A stretch of DNA of 64,000 bases from a bacterium (Candidatus Blackallbacteria) CG13_big_fil_rev_8_21_14_2_50_49_14 (lineage in GTDB: Bacteria; Cyanobacteriota; Sericytochromatia; UBA7694), in assembly GCA_002783405.1 (NCBI GenBank), contig PFGG01000005.1, positions 35,382 to 99,381 of the forward strand. Reading direction: 5' to 3'. Both the position numbers and the translations under genes were made by a program. A model generated the notes under the pieces. The model was not told the DNA's origin. It saw only the letters and a list, made by a program, of their open reading frames with translations, and did no database searches. The first letter of the stretch is position 1. Every line of letters starts with the position of its first letter. This document shows, piece by piece, positions 34,786-43,268 of this stretch.

Positions 34786-35691
34786 ATGAAACAGTTTTCA
34801 CGCAATCTGATTTTGGGACTTTCAGCCGTCTCCCTCATAAGTTTAATGGCTTGTACAGGCAATGGTTTGCCTACTTCTTTGCCTTCAGGCTTATCCAGCA
34901 GTTTGCCTGGACTTGTCAAAGCTTCAGCCTCTCCTTCAGCCTCCCCTGCTGCCACGCCAGCCACCTCTCCCTCTGCGAATCCTTCAACACCGTCTTCAGA
35001 ACCTACTCCCGCTGCTTCTGCTGAACCTGGAAATGGTGTGATCAAGGTTGAAGGTGAAGATCTCTTCAATAAATATACCGTCAATTACCGTGTGGGCATG
35101 AAATGGGTCTACAGCCTGAAAATGCCGGGCATTGCACTTCCCAACCTTTCTGGCTTAGCTGGTTTTAGTGCTCAGCAGATTCCAGATGTAAATGCGATTT
35201 TGAATGGCCTCTCGGGGGGGAGTTCAGGTTCTACAGGCAGCTCGACTCCTGCGGCACCCAGTGAAATGGGTGAGTTTACGATTGAAGTTACGGCTGTGGC
35301 CGGTGATATGGTCACGCTTTCGACCCAAGTCAAGATGACCACTGAAATCCCAGGAGGCGCACCGATTAAACCCAGCACTTCAAGCTTTAATAAATCCAAC
35401 CCTGGCAAAATGTATTCAGAGCTGGGACAAAATGGCAATACCAATGGAACGCTGAAATATTCGTTGGTAGGACCTGAATCCGTGACGGTTCCTGCGGGGA
35501 GCTTTTCGGCAGATAAAATTGCTGGCATGATGAATGTCACGAGTTCAACAGGTGCTGGCAGTGTGGAATCCACCCAGGAATCCAGCTTGTGGATGGCGGT
35601 TGGAACCGGCATGGTGAAGCAGGAAAATAAGAGTACGACTTCGGGTATCACGGTGACAACTTTGCTCGAACTGAAGAGTTTTATGCCCTAA
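34786..35691 (+). CDS. Predicted lipoprotein with Pro/Ser/Thr-rich linker
   Basis: 301 residues. A type II signal peptide ends in SLMAC (Cys at residue 23). A low-complexity tether of about 60 residues rich in Pro, Ser, Thr and Ala follows, then a folded beta-rich domain beginning near residue 95 (NYRVGMKWVYSLKMPG) with a second Gly/Ser-rich loop (about 145-160). The late VTVPAGSFSADKIAG resembles domains of unknown function in other lipoproteins, where this string is common. Not otherwise recognised. A bidirectional terminator follows. Confidence 0.75.
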   Translation: MKQFSRNLILGLSAVSLISLMACTGNGLPTSLPSGLSSSLPGLVKASASPSASPAATPATSPSANPSTPSSEPTPAASAEPGNGVIKVEGEDLFNKYTVNYRVGMKWVYSLKMPGIALPNLSGLAGFSAQQIPDVNAILNGLSGGSSGSTGSSTPAAPSEMGEFTIEVTAVAGDMVTLSTQVKMTTEIPGGAPIKPSTSSFNKSNPGKMYSELGQNGNTNGTLKYSLVGPESVTVPAGSFSADKIAGMMNVTSSTGAGSVESTQESSLWMAVGTGMVKQENKSTTSGITVTTLLELKSFMP

Positions 35692-35708
35692 CTTTACAAT
35701 TCTATGAG

Positions 35709-35735
35709 AAAAGGCAGGGATTTCCCTGCCTTTTT
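35709..35735 (+). terminator. Rho-independent terminator after the lipoprotein gene
   Basis: AAAAGGCAGGGA (35709-35720) pairs with TCCCTGCCTTTT (35723-35734) around TT; five T's follow on the + strand. The symmetric A-run may make it work for the convergent gene too. Confidence 0.85.
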
Positions 35736-35749
35736 GTTTGTTGGGTTGA

Positions 35750-36952
35750 TCAGGGAAGGGTATAACTGAGTTCTTTTTTATACAATTGTTTGACCCGGCG
35801 GTTGATCAGGGTTTTTTGAATTTCATCCTGAAGCAGATCCCCAAACAAAGCAGTTTTGGGAAGCCCGACTTTTAAGGCCAGGCCCAGATGGGCTTCTGCA
35901 GATCCTGTGACTTTTTTCTGATTGCCAACCAAAGTAAGCCTGGCTTTCAGATCGCCCTCTAAATATGCACTGCTATCAATATAGGGGCCGGGCATGCCTG
36001 CAATTTCAGATTCTACTTTCAACCGGGGCAGGTGCAAGCGGGAAAGCACGGTTCCAGTAAAGTTCATGCGGGGATCATTCATACTTCCCCCATAGCCATA
36101 GTCAAAGGAAGTGACGAAACTTGGCTTTTCAGAGACACGGGCTGTCATTTCGATGCCCGCCTTGAGTTTGCCGTTGAGTTGGCCGCCCCATTCCAGACTG
36201 CCGGCACCTTGATGGCCCCATTCCAGCATGGCACCGGGTCTGATCAGAATGCTGACCGGTACAGGCCCAATATCGGTATCATAGCTGAAGGTTTTAAAAT
36301 TGATTTCTCCAATCGGTTGCATCGGTATCGGAGAGGCCAAGAGATTGTTTTGCGCAGTAGAAAAATTGGCGCGACTGCTTATCTCCCAGCTCAATTTCAA
36401 TTCAGGGGCCAAACGCACAAAAAGCGCTTTGCCATTTTGTATTTTCAAACGCATATCCGAAAAATCTGGTTGGGCTTTTAAGCTGGATTCTATCGTTAAA
36501 AGTCCAATTTGGAAGCTGCGCTTATCCAATTCGATCGGTTTCAAATTTTGAGCTGTTGGAATTGCACTGGCATCTAAGCTCTCAAAGGCCTCGGTGAGAT
36601 GGGCCTGGCGAGTGTATACAAGCGTTTGAGAGGAATTTGTCTCTGTTTTTAAAACCGATCTTAAAAAACCACGCCCATCCAAGCCTCTGCCGATCAGAAT
36701 CTGACCGACTTGAAAATGGGGAGAATTCTGGAAGACCAGCTGATCACTTAAAACCCGAACAGGTCTTTGCTCGGGGAGTTTTAAACTGCGTGTATTTTGA
36801 TTCAAACTGAAGTTTTGGGGTTTGGCTGACTGAAGGGTGATGCGTGCCGGAGAAAAGGGGGCCAGATTGTTTTGAAAATTGAGGGGCAAGCTTTGACAGG
36901 AGAAAAGCATGGCAAAGCCAAATAAAATACTGGCTGCTTGAGCACTTTTCAT
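35750..36952 (-). CDS. Predicted lipoprotein of unknown function
   Basis: 400 residues. The signal peptide ends in MLFSC (Cys at residue 19). The mature part is beta-rich with no recognised domain. Around residues 195-370 it has repeated alternating hydrophobic strands (GQLNGKLKAGIEMTARV and ARLTLVGNQKKVTGSAEAHL), suggesting a beta-sandwich or barrel-like envelope protein. It shares a bidirectional terminator with the convergent lipoprotein gene at 34786. Confidence 0.65.
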   Translation of the reverse strand: MKSAQAASILFGFAMLFSCQSLPLNFQNNLAPFSPARITLQSAKPQNFSLNQNTRSLKLPEQRPVRVLSDQLVFQNSPHFQVGQILIGRGLDGRGFLRSVLKTETNSSQTLVYTRQAHLTEAFESLDASAIPTAQNLKPIELDKRSFQIGLLTIESSLKAQPDFSDMRLKIQNGKALFVRLAPELKLSWEISSRANFSTAQNNLLASPIPMQPIGEINFKTFSYDTDIGPVPVSILIRPGAMLEWGHQGAGSLEWGGQLNGKLKAGIEMTARVSEKPSFVTSFDYGYGGSMNDPRMNFTGTVLSRLHLPRLKVESEIAGMPGPYIDSSAYLEGDLKARLTLVGNQKKVTGSAEAHLGLALKVGLPKTALFGDLLQDEIQKTLINRRVKQLYKKELSYTLP

Positions 36953-37132
36953 GGTCGGGATCCCCTTGTGATGCAGATTTCAGTAAGCTTTCGGAACTTT
37001 CGTATTGAATCTGGGAAGAAATCAATATTAAATTACTTAATAAATTATCCTGTGATTGCAAAATTAGATTTTCTAAATATAGCAAATAAAGGATTGATTT
37101 TCAAGTAAACGTTTGAGTTCTCAAGAATTTTA

Positions 37133-37161
37133 TTGATTTCGTATCTCGTGAATGTTATGCT
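37133..37161 (+). promoter_or_regulatory. Promoter of the unknown gene at 37195
   Basis: TTGATT (37133-37138), 17 bases, TATGCT (37156-37161). Just after it lie two direct copies of ATATTAAG (37166-37173 and 37177-37184) 11 bases apart. Confidence 0.55.
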
Positions 37162-37194
37162 GGAGATATTAAGAAAATATTAAGTGAGCGACTA

Positions 37195-37719
37195 ATGCCC
37201 TCGATTTCAGCTCTGCGGATTGGCATTCACGATACCGGGCTCTTTGATCGCGAAGATTATATTCAAATAGGCAGACCCCTGGCAAAGGGTGTCAATGCCC
37301 AGCAGGCAGCCCAGCTTGCAAATTCTAAACCAGGGGCCGAGCTGGTCATTCGCACGACGGGAGCCCCTGAACTGAATCATATTTATGGAGAAATGCTGCA
37401 TTTCCCCCATGAGTCTTATGACGTATATCAGTTAAGGGTGGTGGATCGTCAAGGGGCGCCTGTGCCCGATAAGATCTTGAATCTGTCTGAACTGATTTCG
37501 GCAGTCAGCTTCGACAAGGCCATTATCAACCGACTTGAGAATCCTGTAACAGGTGTGATTCCCGCTGGCCTGACGGTCATCAGCAGCGATCAAAAGTTCG
37601 CAGATCTTAAGTTTAAAGGCGGGACTGTTGCGCGAGAAGATCTCTATGCCATTGCTTCGGCAAGTCTGGGTAAAATTTCTTTCGCTGAATCCCGATCCAA
37701 GCCCAACCAAGCTCAATAG
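37195..37719 (+). CDS. Unknown protein
   Basis: 174 residues, no signal peptide, no membrane segment and no family recognised. A mixed alpha/beta composition; the N-terminus reads SALRIGIHDTGLFDREDYI. A GTGAGCG site lies just before the ATG, and a good promoter stands about 40 bases upstream. The leader shares an AATATTAAGT sequence with the promoter region of the other unknown gene at 37748-38659. The two genes converge. Confidence 0.6.
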   Translation: MPSISALRIGIHDTGLFDREDYIQIGRPLAKGVNAQQAAQLANSKPGAELVIRTTGAPELNHIYGEMLHFPHESYDVYQLRVVDRQGAPVPDKILNLSELISAVSFDKAIINRLENPVTGVIPAGLTVISSDQKFADLKFKGGTVAREDLYAIASASLGKISFAESRSKPNQAQ

Positions 37720-37724
37720 AGTGA

Positions 37725-37749
37725 GTCTCTCAAACCTCTAGAGAGACTT
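37725..37749. terminator. Weak hairpin between convergent unknown genes
   Basis: AGTCTCTC and GAGAGACT around a 9-base loop. It has no clear T-run on either side, so terminator activity is uncertain. Confidence 0.3.
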
Positions 37750-38659
37750 AGTTCAAAGGAGAGAGAACCACCATGCGTTTAAAATGGGGATCTCCTGAGC
37801 TGGGTAAGCGGGATTCGAGCAGATCTTGTTTCATCTTTTGGGCCTGCTGTGTTGAAAAATCGACAACGGCTGTTCCCACCGATTTGGTGACCGTTCCCCA
37901 ATCGACATCCAAACTCATTTTTCCTGCATCTGCCAAGGCTGCAACCAACATGGCTTTTCCACCAATCCCAGGAACTTTGGCTGCAGAAATTACGGAAGCG
38001 CTGGCAGCGACCATTCCCAAGCCCATTTTTGTAAAACTTTTGAGGTTTGGATCCTGCCAGAAATGATGAATATCCTGACCTGCAATGGCCAGATCCATGG
38101 CTGCGATGCCCACATTAAGGACTGAACTGACTTTGCCCAGGGTTTGCGACCCGCGCGCCAATAAACGTCCTGCTTCACCGGTATGTTCAACCAGAAGTTT
38201 ACTGATTTGTCCCACACTGCTGGTGGCACCTTTTGTAGAGTTCATTAGGGTTTTCAAATTTTGCGGATTGGGATTTTTGAGTGATTGATCAAGCGAGTTT
38301 GAAAAAGTTTCGACAGAAGCAATCGCACCCAAGGGAGCACTCACATTTCCCAAGACCTGTTGTACCTGGCCACGGGTCAATTGTTCCCCAATATCAACAG
38401 CTGCTTTTAAATTAACAGCATTTACATCCCCCTGGCTGAGGCGGCTGATTTGTTCGATTTTTGCAACGGTACTGGTGGCTGATTTTGCGTCATCACCAGC
38501 AATACCACTTGATAAGACTTTTGTCGTGGTTGCTTTTGCCTCTTGAAGCGCTTTGAGATCTGTTTCTGATAGTTTTTTTTCTGAAACGGTAGGTTTGAGC
38601 AATTCACCGCTGCGGTGAAGACGTGTCAGCTCAGTATAGTTTGTTGCAATATTTCCCAT
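37748..38659 (-). CDS. Unknown helical protein with hydrophobic segments
   Basis: 303 residues, mostly alpha-helical and rich in Ala, Ser, Lys and Thr. Several moderately hydrophobic stretches (about residues 175-195 VLNVGIAAMDLAIAG, 215-232 MGLGMVAASASVISAA, and 237-246) could form membrane-inserting hairpins, although no signal peptide is present. The overall look recalls secreted effectors or translocators, but I recognise no family. There is no ribosome-binding site before the ATG. A perfect 7-bp inverted repeat, GACTTAA...TTAAGTC (38714-38734), lies upstream. Confidence 0.55.
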   Translation of the reverse strand: MGNIATNYTELTRLHRSGELLKPTVSEKKLSETDLKALQEAKATTTKVLSSGIAGDDAKSATSTVAKIEQISRLSQGDVNAVNLKAAVDIGEQLTRGQVQQVLGNVSAPLGAIASVETFSNSLDQSLKNPNPQNLKTLMNSTKGATSSVGQISKLLVEHTGEAGRLLARGSQTLGKVSSVLNVGIAAMDLAIAGQDIHHFWQDPNLKSFTKMGLGMVAASASVISAAKVPGIGGKAMLVAALADAGKMSLDVDWGTVTKSVGTAVVDFSTQQAQKMKQDLLESRLPSSGDPHFKRMVVLSPLN

Positions 38660-38713
38660 AGGTGTTTCATCAGCAGTTTGTTAATGGAGTTATCCGAAAA
38701 GCGCGAAAAAACT

Positions 38714-38734
38714 GACTTAAGATAATATTAAGTC
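38714..38734. promoter_or_regulatory. Inverted repeat upstream of the unknown gene at 37748
   Basis: GACTTAA (38714-38720), seven bases, TTAAGTC (38728-38734): perfect arms. The minus strand contains a possible -10 box (TATTAT) inside it. Candidate operator. Confidence 0.4.
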
Positions 38735-38744
38735 TTGATTATTT

Positions 38745-39296
38745 TTAGTAAAACTTTTGGTGAAACAAGGCTTGTGCAAGCGAGGGTGTCCTGCGTATTT
38801 TGGCTAGATCATACCCTTTTGTCGCAACCCGTTCTAAAATTACGGAATATGTCTGCTCGTCCATTTCGGGGGAGCGACTGAGTATCCAAAGAAATTTCCG
38901 GCTGGGGTGGCCAATCACGGCATAACGATACGCAGAGTCTAGGGCAATAACCCAATAATCCGCAGAAAGAGGGGCAAAAAAGCTGACCTTTAGCTTGCCT
39001 GGCTCGAGAGGATTGGGAACCCACGCTCGGCCTTCAATCGTTTCCAATTTTCTTTTCTGGGTGAGGTAACACTGGTTCCAGACTTTCACTTCACCGTTAG
39101 GATTGAAAGTATAACTGGCTGTGGTTCCACTACAATCAGGGCTTTGAAACGGCGCCGGATAACTGGCCACTTCAAACCAAAGACCCGCAAAAAGTTTGAT
39201 ATCAAGTTCGGAAACGGTCTCTAATTCAGATTGGGCACATGCTGGATTCGAATGCAGGATTCCGAAGGCTAAAAGCAAGGCTGCAAGAACTTTCAT
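38745..39296 (-). CDS. Lipocalin family protein (Blc-like), exported
   Basis: 183 residues. A Sec signal peptide ending in ACAQ is followed by a single lipocalin domain: GLWFEVASYPAPFQ (structurally conserved region 1, GxW), then TASYTFNPNGEVKVWNQCYL, YWVIALDSAYRYAVIGHP and LWILSRSPEM, all as in bacterial Blc and plant TIL proteins. It probably binds lipids in the periplasm. It has Ala-Gln rather than a lipobox Cys at the cleavage site, so it is likely soluble. AAGAGGT precedes the ATG. Confidence 0.9.
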   Translation of the reverse strand: MKVLAALLLAFGILHSNPACAQSELETVSELDIKLFAGLWFEVASYPAPFQSPDCSGTTASYTFNPNGEVKVWNQCYLTQKRKLETIEGRAWVPNPLEPGKLKVSFFAPLSADYWVIALDSAYRYAVIGHPSRKFLWILSRSPEMDEQTYSVILERVATKGYDLAKIRRTPSLAQALFHQKFY

Positions 39297-39391
39297 GGTC
39301 TACCTCTTGGGCGATATTGAACTGTTTATACCATCTGACACATGATTAAAACTCAGGATCTGCGCTGTACCTCCCCCCAAGAGGAGTGATT

Positions 39392-39697
39392 TTAAGACCC
39401 CGTATTGGGTCTGGAAGGCGGGCTTTTCAAGCCTTTCAGTATCACTTGAAGGCCCTCAGGCTGCGGATATTTTTCTGCCATCGCTTTGAACTGCACAGGG
39501 GTGAAGGCCTCAATTTTAGCCTTGCTTTTTTCAAGATCGGGCAATGGCAAAATGGCTTTTGGCTTGTTTTGCAAAGCTTCTGATTGAGATTTCAACTGAG
39601 AGAGAGTGCTTGAAGGGGGCGCACCCGCACTGCTTTCATTCGCCTTTGAAGCCAATGATTGGCTGGAAGCCGTTGAGAATTTTCTAAATTCAGGCAT
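39392..39697 (-). CDS. Small unknown protein
   Basis: 101 residues, Ser/Ala-rich N-terminus with a disordered look, then a Lys/Glu helical part (about residues 45-90) and a Pro/Arg tail. No signal peptide, no recognised domain. The ATG at 39697 follows AGGAA by 12 bases; a TTG at 39709 would overlap that site. Codon usage and the lack of an overlapping frame make it a plausible real gene. Confidence 0.5.
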   Translation of the reverse strand: MPEFRKFSTASSQSLASKANESSAGAPPSSTLSQLKSQSEALQNKPKAILPLPDLEKSKAKIEAFTPVQFKAMAEKYPQPEGLQVILKGLKSPPSRPNTGS

Positions 39698-39745
39698 TTT
39701 TTTAAGCAATTCCTTTGTGGCTCGATTTTATCATTAGCAACCGAA

Positions 39746-40708
39746 TCAGGGTTTTGGCAAAATTTCCTGTGGGTGGGGTGAGGCCGAGGTCGGTACAAGG
39801 GGTTTCTCAGAGGGTTCAGCGACAAGGGTACTGAAGCCGATTCCGCTCAGAAGGATCAAGAGGCAGGCCCATTGCAATTTTGAAATATGCTCCTTCAGGA
39901 TCATGGCTGCAAACCCCAGGGTTACAAGCGGATAGGCTCCTGTAATCGGCGCAACCAGTGAGGCCGGGCCTGTGCTTGAGGCGATAATCACGCCCAAATC
40001 TCCACCCGCCATCATGGCCATGGGCAAAAATGAGTGAAGAAAGGGAGTTCGTGGAAGGGCTTCCTCTTCTCTAGATTTTGACCGCTGGCCTTTTAACAGG
40101 CCATACAGACCCAGGGTCATCATGCCACCAAGGGTTGCATAAACAGCCATATTCGATTCACTTGCCAGGGGAAAGGAATAGGAATATCTCAAGAGCGTCT
40201 GAGCCGCTCCCCAACAGGTCAATGCTGTTAAAGCCAGGGGAATCCAGCGTTTGTTGGTGGTTTTGCCTTCATTGTCAGGAGGAGAATAGGAGAGCCCGAG
40301 GCATCCAAAAATAACCATGGCAACCCCCATATACTGCTGGCTCACCAAACTTTCTTTCAGAAAAATTTGTGCAAAGAGCAAGGTCAGGGCGGGGTAAGCT
40401 GCAGAAAGTGTTCCGACAATCGTAATCGGCCCCAGAACAATCGATTCAAAGTAGAGGATCCAACCCAGCCCATCCAAAAGATAGGCCAAAATTCCCGTCA
40501 ACATAAACCCCAAGCCCTCAGCTATAAAGGTGGCTGGGTGGGGTTGTGTCAGGTAATAACCTAAATTGACTACCGTACGTGCAAGAATCAAATACAGGCA
40601 AAACTTTGCCGGTGGGACATCTTCACTCCATTTTTTAACAAGTCCCTGGCCGATGCCATACAGAAACAAGGTTATAAAGGCGGGCAAAATCCAAAGCGAA
40701 CTCCCCAT
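39746..40708 (-). CDS. EamA/DMT-superfamily transporter
   Basis: 320 residues with ten predicted transmembrane helices arranged as two repeats, each ending in a YPALTLLFAQIFLKESL or YPLVTLGFAAMILKEHIS segment (the Pro-x-x-Thr ... Glu pattern of EamA repeats). A hydrophilic loop (about residues 210-230) separates late helices. It probably exports amino acids or other metabolites; substrate unknown. AAGGAG lies eight bases before the ATG at 40708. Confidence 0.88.
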   Translation of the reverse strand: MGSSLWILPAFITLFLYGIGQGLVKKWSEDVPPAKFCLYLILARTVVNLGYYLTQPHPATFIAEGLGFMLTGILAYLLDGLGWILYFESIVLGPITIVGTLSAAYPALTLLFAQIFLKESLVSQQYMGVAMVIFGCLGLSYSPPDNEGKTTNKRWIPLALTALTCWGAAQTLLRYSYSFPLASESNMAVYATLGGMMTLGLYGLLKGQRSKSREEEALPRTPFLHSFLPMAMMAGGDLGVIIASSTGPASLVAPITGAYPLVTLGFAAMILKEHISKLQWACLLILLSGIGFSTLVAEPSEKPLVPTSASPHPQEILPKP

Positions 40709-40758
40709 CAGTCTCACTCCTTCAGCAGATCGGGTTGATCAATATTTTGAAATACAGA

Positions 40759-40789
40759 AGGGGCCCCTTTCGATTCGAACGAGGCCCCT
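40759..40789 (-). terminator. Hairpin after the second aldehyde dehydrogenase gene
   Basis: AGGGGCC (40759-40765) pairs with GGCCCCT (40783-40789) around 17 bases. On the minus strand the T-rich tail is weak (CTTCTGTATTTC), so efficiency is uncertain. Confidence 0.45.
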
Positions 40790-40794
40790 CTGGA

Positions 40795-42264
40795 TCAATA
40801 CCAGCCCATGGGGCCTTGATTGAGATTGATATGCACCTGTTTTGATTCTATAAAATTTTCAACGCCATATTTTCCCAGTTCACGGCCTGTACCGCTTTGT
40901 TTATAGCCACCCCAGGGGGCTTCACAATAGGTCGGTTGCATATGGTTAACCCAGAGTATGCCTGCTTTGACAGCTTTCACTACGCGAAATGCGCGGAAAA
41001 TATCCCGTGTCCAGACGGCACCCGCCAGGCCAAAATTTGTTTCATTTGCAATCGCGATTGCTTCTTCTTCGCTGTCAAAAGGAATTACGCAGGCCACAGG
41101 GCCGAAAATTTCTTCCTGGGCAATCGTCATGCTGTTCTTGACATCAGCAAAAATCGTGGGGGTTAGAAAATAACCAGTTTGCAAACTATCACCTAAACGC
41201 TCACCGCCACAAACCAAGCGAGCCCCTTCTGCTTTGCCCTTTTCGATATAGCCCAAAACCCGGTTTAAATGCTCTTCGCTGACCAGGGCACCGAGTTTAT
41301 TCTCTCGGTTGATACCGGGCCCAACTTGAATGGTTTGGGTTTTGGCGATCATGGCTTCCAAAAATTGATCGTAGATACTGCGTTGTACCAGAATGCGAGA
41401 ACCCGCTGAACAAACCTCACCTTGATTTACGAAACAGGCAAAAAGTGCATTTTCAACGGCGGCTTCAAAATCCGCATCTTCGAAAAATATATTGGGAGAT
41501 TTCCCCCCCAGTTCAAGCGTGACTTTTTTCAGGTTGCTATCGGCAGCGGCTTTCATGATCAAACGCCCGACTTCTGTTGAGCCTGTGAAGGCGATTTTGT
41601 CTACCTGGGGGTTCTCTGCAAGTTCTGCGCCGACTTCTTCGCCTAAACCCGTAACAATATTGACCACCCCTTTGGGCAGTTCTTCAATCGAATCCAAAAT
41701 TTTGGCAAGTTCCAATACGCTTAAGGGAGTGGTTTCAGCTGGTTTTAAAACCATGGTACAGCCTGCTGCAAGCGCAGGGGCCAACTTCCAGGCCGCCATC
41801 AGCAGGGGGTAGTTCCAGGGCACGATTAAACCGCAGACACCCACGGGCTCTTTCAAGGTCATGCTGACGGCATTGTCGGGTACGGGATTGACTTCGCCAT
41901 AGATTTTGGTGGCCCAGCCGCCAAAATACTCAAAGCAAGTGGCTGCGTCTGCGAGATCATATTCCGATTCAAAGATCGGTTTGCCCATATTCAAGGTTTC
42001 CAATTCAGCCAAATGATCAGCTTGTTCCCGGAGTGCGGCTGCAATCTTGAAAAGAACAGTCGCTCTTTGAATCCCTGTCGATTCTTTCCAGGGGCCTTTG
42101 TCAAAAGCTTCCCTGGCTGCTGAAATTGCAGCTTGCATATCTTTGCGGTTTGCCTGGGGTACCTGTGCAATCAATTGACCATCGGCAGGGTTCAGAATAT
42201 CCATTTTTTGAGAACCTGAACCCTGGGTAAATTCGCCCCCCAAATACATCGGATAGAACTTCAT
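40795..42264 (-). CDS. Betaine-aldehyde-dehydrogenase-like aldehyde dehydrogenase
   Basis: 489 residues. VPWNYPLL, FTGSTEVGR, the Glu in LELGGKSPNIFFEDAD and the catalytic Cys in NQGEVCSAGSR are complete, as are EEIFGPV and PWGGYKQSGTGRELG. The SAGSR after the Cys and the late YCEAPWGGYKQSG are typical of betaine-aldehyde and related aminoaldehyde dehydrogenases. Oxidises an aldehyde with NAD+. The ATG at 42264 has GAGAGGG seven bases upstream; a further in-frame stretch to 42357 is unlikely to be translated. Confidence 0.92.
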   Translation of the reverse strand: MKFYPMYLGGEFTQGSGSQKMDILNPADGQLIAQVPQANRKDMQAAISAAREAFDKGPWKESTGIQRATVLFKIAAALREQADHLAELETLNMGKPIFESEYDLADAATCFEYFGGWATKIYGEVNPVPDNAVSMTLKEPVGVCGLIVPWNYPLLMAAWKLAPALAAGCTMVLKPAETTPLSVLELAKILDSIEELPKGVVNIVTGLGEEVGAELAENPQVDKIAFTGSTEVGRLIMKAAADSNLKKVTLELGGKSPNIFFEDADFEAAVENALFACFVNQGEVCSAGSRILVQRSIYDQFLEAMIAKTQTIQVGPGINRENKLGALVSEEHLNRVLGYIEKGKAEGARLVCGGERLGDSLQTGYFLTPTIFADVKNSMTIAQEEIFGPVACVIPFDSEEEAIAIANETNFGLAGAVWTRDIFRAFRVVKAVKAGILWVNHMQPTYCEAPWGGYKQSGTGRELGKYGVENFIESKQVHINLNQGPMGWY

Positions 42265-42424
42265 GGTTTTGCCCTCTCTGCTGTGGTAAAAATTTTGTGA
42301 TCCAGAACACTCAATCATCCTACCTTGGGGTGCAAGGCTTGTCCATATGGGCATCACGGCATGCTATGATAATTTTTGCTGGACGGTGAAAACTGTTCAT
42401 CGCATTAATACCCAGGAGCGGACC

Positions 42425-42727
42425 ATGGCCCAGGCAAAACCAGAAAAATCTTGTAATGATACGGTTTTAAAATATGTGATCGAGAACAAGGATCTTGAGG
42501 CTGCCAAAGCACAAATTCTAAAAGCAGCTGGCAATACGCCGGTGGTTTTTATGGAAATTCCTCTGGCTCAGAATCGGGTGGAATTAATGGCTCTTGCCTC
42601 CAGTTTAACCCCGAGTCAGAAAAAGGAACTTGAAATTTTGCAGCAGGACGGAGTGATGGTCAAGCGTATTGCTGAGGCGCACTTTGAGGGCAACCAAGTT
42701 TCATTTGATCTCACGCACCGCAAATAG
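42425..42727 (+). CDS. Small unknown protein
   Basis: 100 residues, soluble, no recognised family. The centre reads TPVVFMEIPLAQNRVELMALASSL and then a Lys/Glu helix, a small alpha/beta arrangement. The ATG at 42425 has AGGAG six bases upstream, which is much better than the in-frame start at 42347. A possible -10 box (TATGAT) lies at 42365-42370. Confidence 0.6.
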   Translation: MAQAKPEKSCNDTVLKYVIENKDLEAAKAQILKAAGNTPVVFMEIPLAQNRVELMALASSLTPSQKKELEILQQDGVMVKRIAEAHFEGNQVSFDLTHRK

Positions 42728-42824
42728 CGCATATTTTACAATTCTTTAGAATTTAAAGGCTGGATTTTGATTTTTCAGAGCATTTTTGCGGTATAAAAAA
42801 GACAGACTATTTGTGAAGGGAAAC

Positions 42825-42848
42825 ATGGATCTAAAATGGGCAATTTAA
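42825..42848 (+). promoter_or_regulatory. Seven-codon upstream ORF overlapping the next start codon
   Basis: ATG at 42825 with GAAGGG five bases upstream, seven codons, TAA at 42846. It runs out of frame across the ATG at 42836. The ribosome site fits this short frame better than the main gene, so it may control translation of the next protein. Confidence 0.4.
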
Positions 42849-43198
42849 ATGTAAAAATCGGCAATGTTGGCAATCTTGGCAATGCCACCAAAACCTATGA
42901 GGCCAATTCGGCACCCTTAGAAACCAAAACGCTGGGAATCAATGGCGATAAAAGCAATGATTTCAGCGTTCCCCTGAAATTTGGTGATGAAGGGCCCACG
43001 GTATATTTGCGACCAGATCAAGTAGATGCCATGAAAATGGCCCTGGCGAGTGCCACCAAGAACGAAGACATGGGCAATCTCTTTGGAAATGGTGGCCCCA
43101 GTGTTTCAGTCTCTGTCAATGGACAAGCCTATACGATGTCTGCACGAGAGATGCAAGCCCAATTAAGTGGCCATGGCGCTTTGACTGCGGGCTCCTAA
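42836..43198 (+). CDS. Small unknown protein
   Basis: 120 residues, Gly/Asn-rich start with a repeated GN pattern (IGNVGNLGNATK), then a soluble domain with VPLKFGDEGPTVYLRPDQVDAMK and SVSVNGQAYTMSAREMQ. No family recognised. A TATAAA box (42792-42797) precedes it. Its only ribosome site (GAAGGG at 42815-42820) is spaced for the short upstream frame instead, so translation may depend on it. A terminator follows. Confidence 0.55.
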   Translation: MGNLNVKIGNVGNLGNATKTYEANSAPLETKTLGINGDKSNDFSVPLKFGDEGPTVYLRPDQVDAMKMALASATKNEDMGNLFGNGGPSVSVSVNGQAYTMSAREMQAQLSGHGALTAGS

Positions 43199-43211
43199 AC
43201 AATCATCAAAT

Positions 43212-43242
43212 GAAAAGGGCTGGCTTTATGTCGGCCCTTTTC
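43212..43242. terminator. Bidirectional terminator between convergent genes
   Basis: GAAAAGGGC (43212-43220) pairs with GCCCTTTTC (43234-43242). T- or A-runs on both sides suit both directions. Immediately after, ATTAATCGC occurs twice in tandem (43243-43260). Confidence 0.7.
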
Positions 43243-43268
43243 AATTAATCGCATTAATCGCAATTCAT

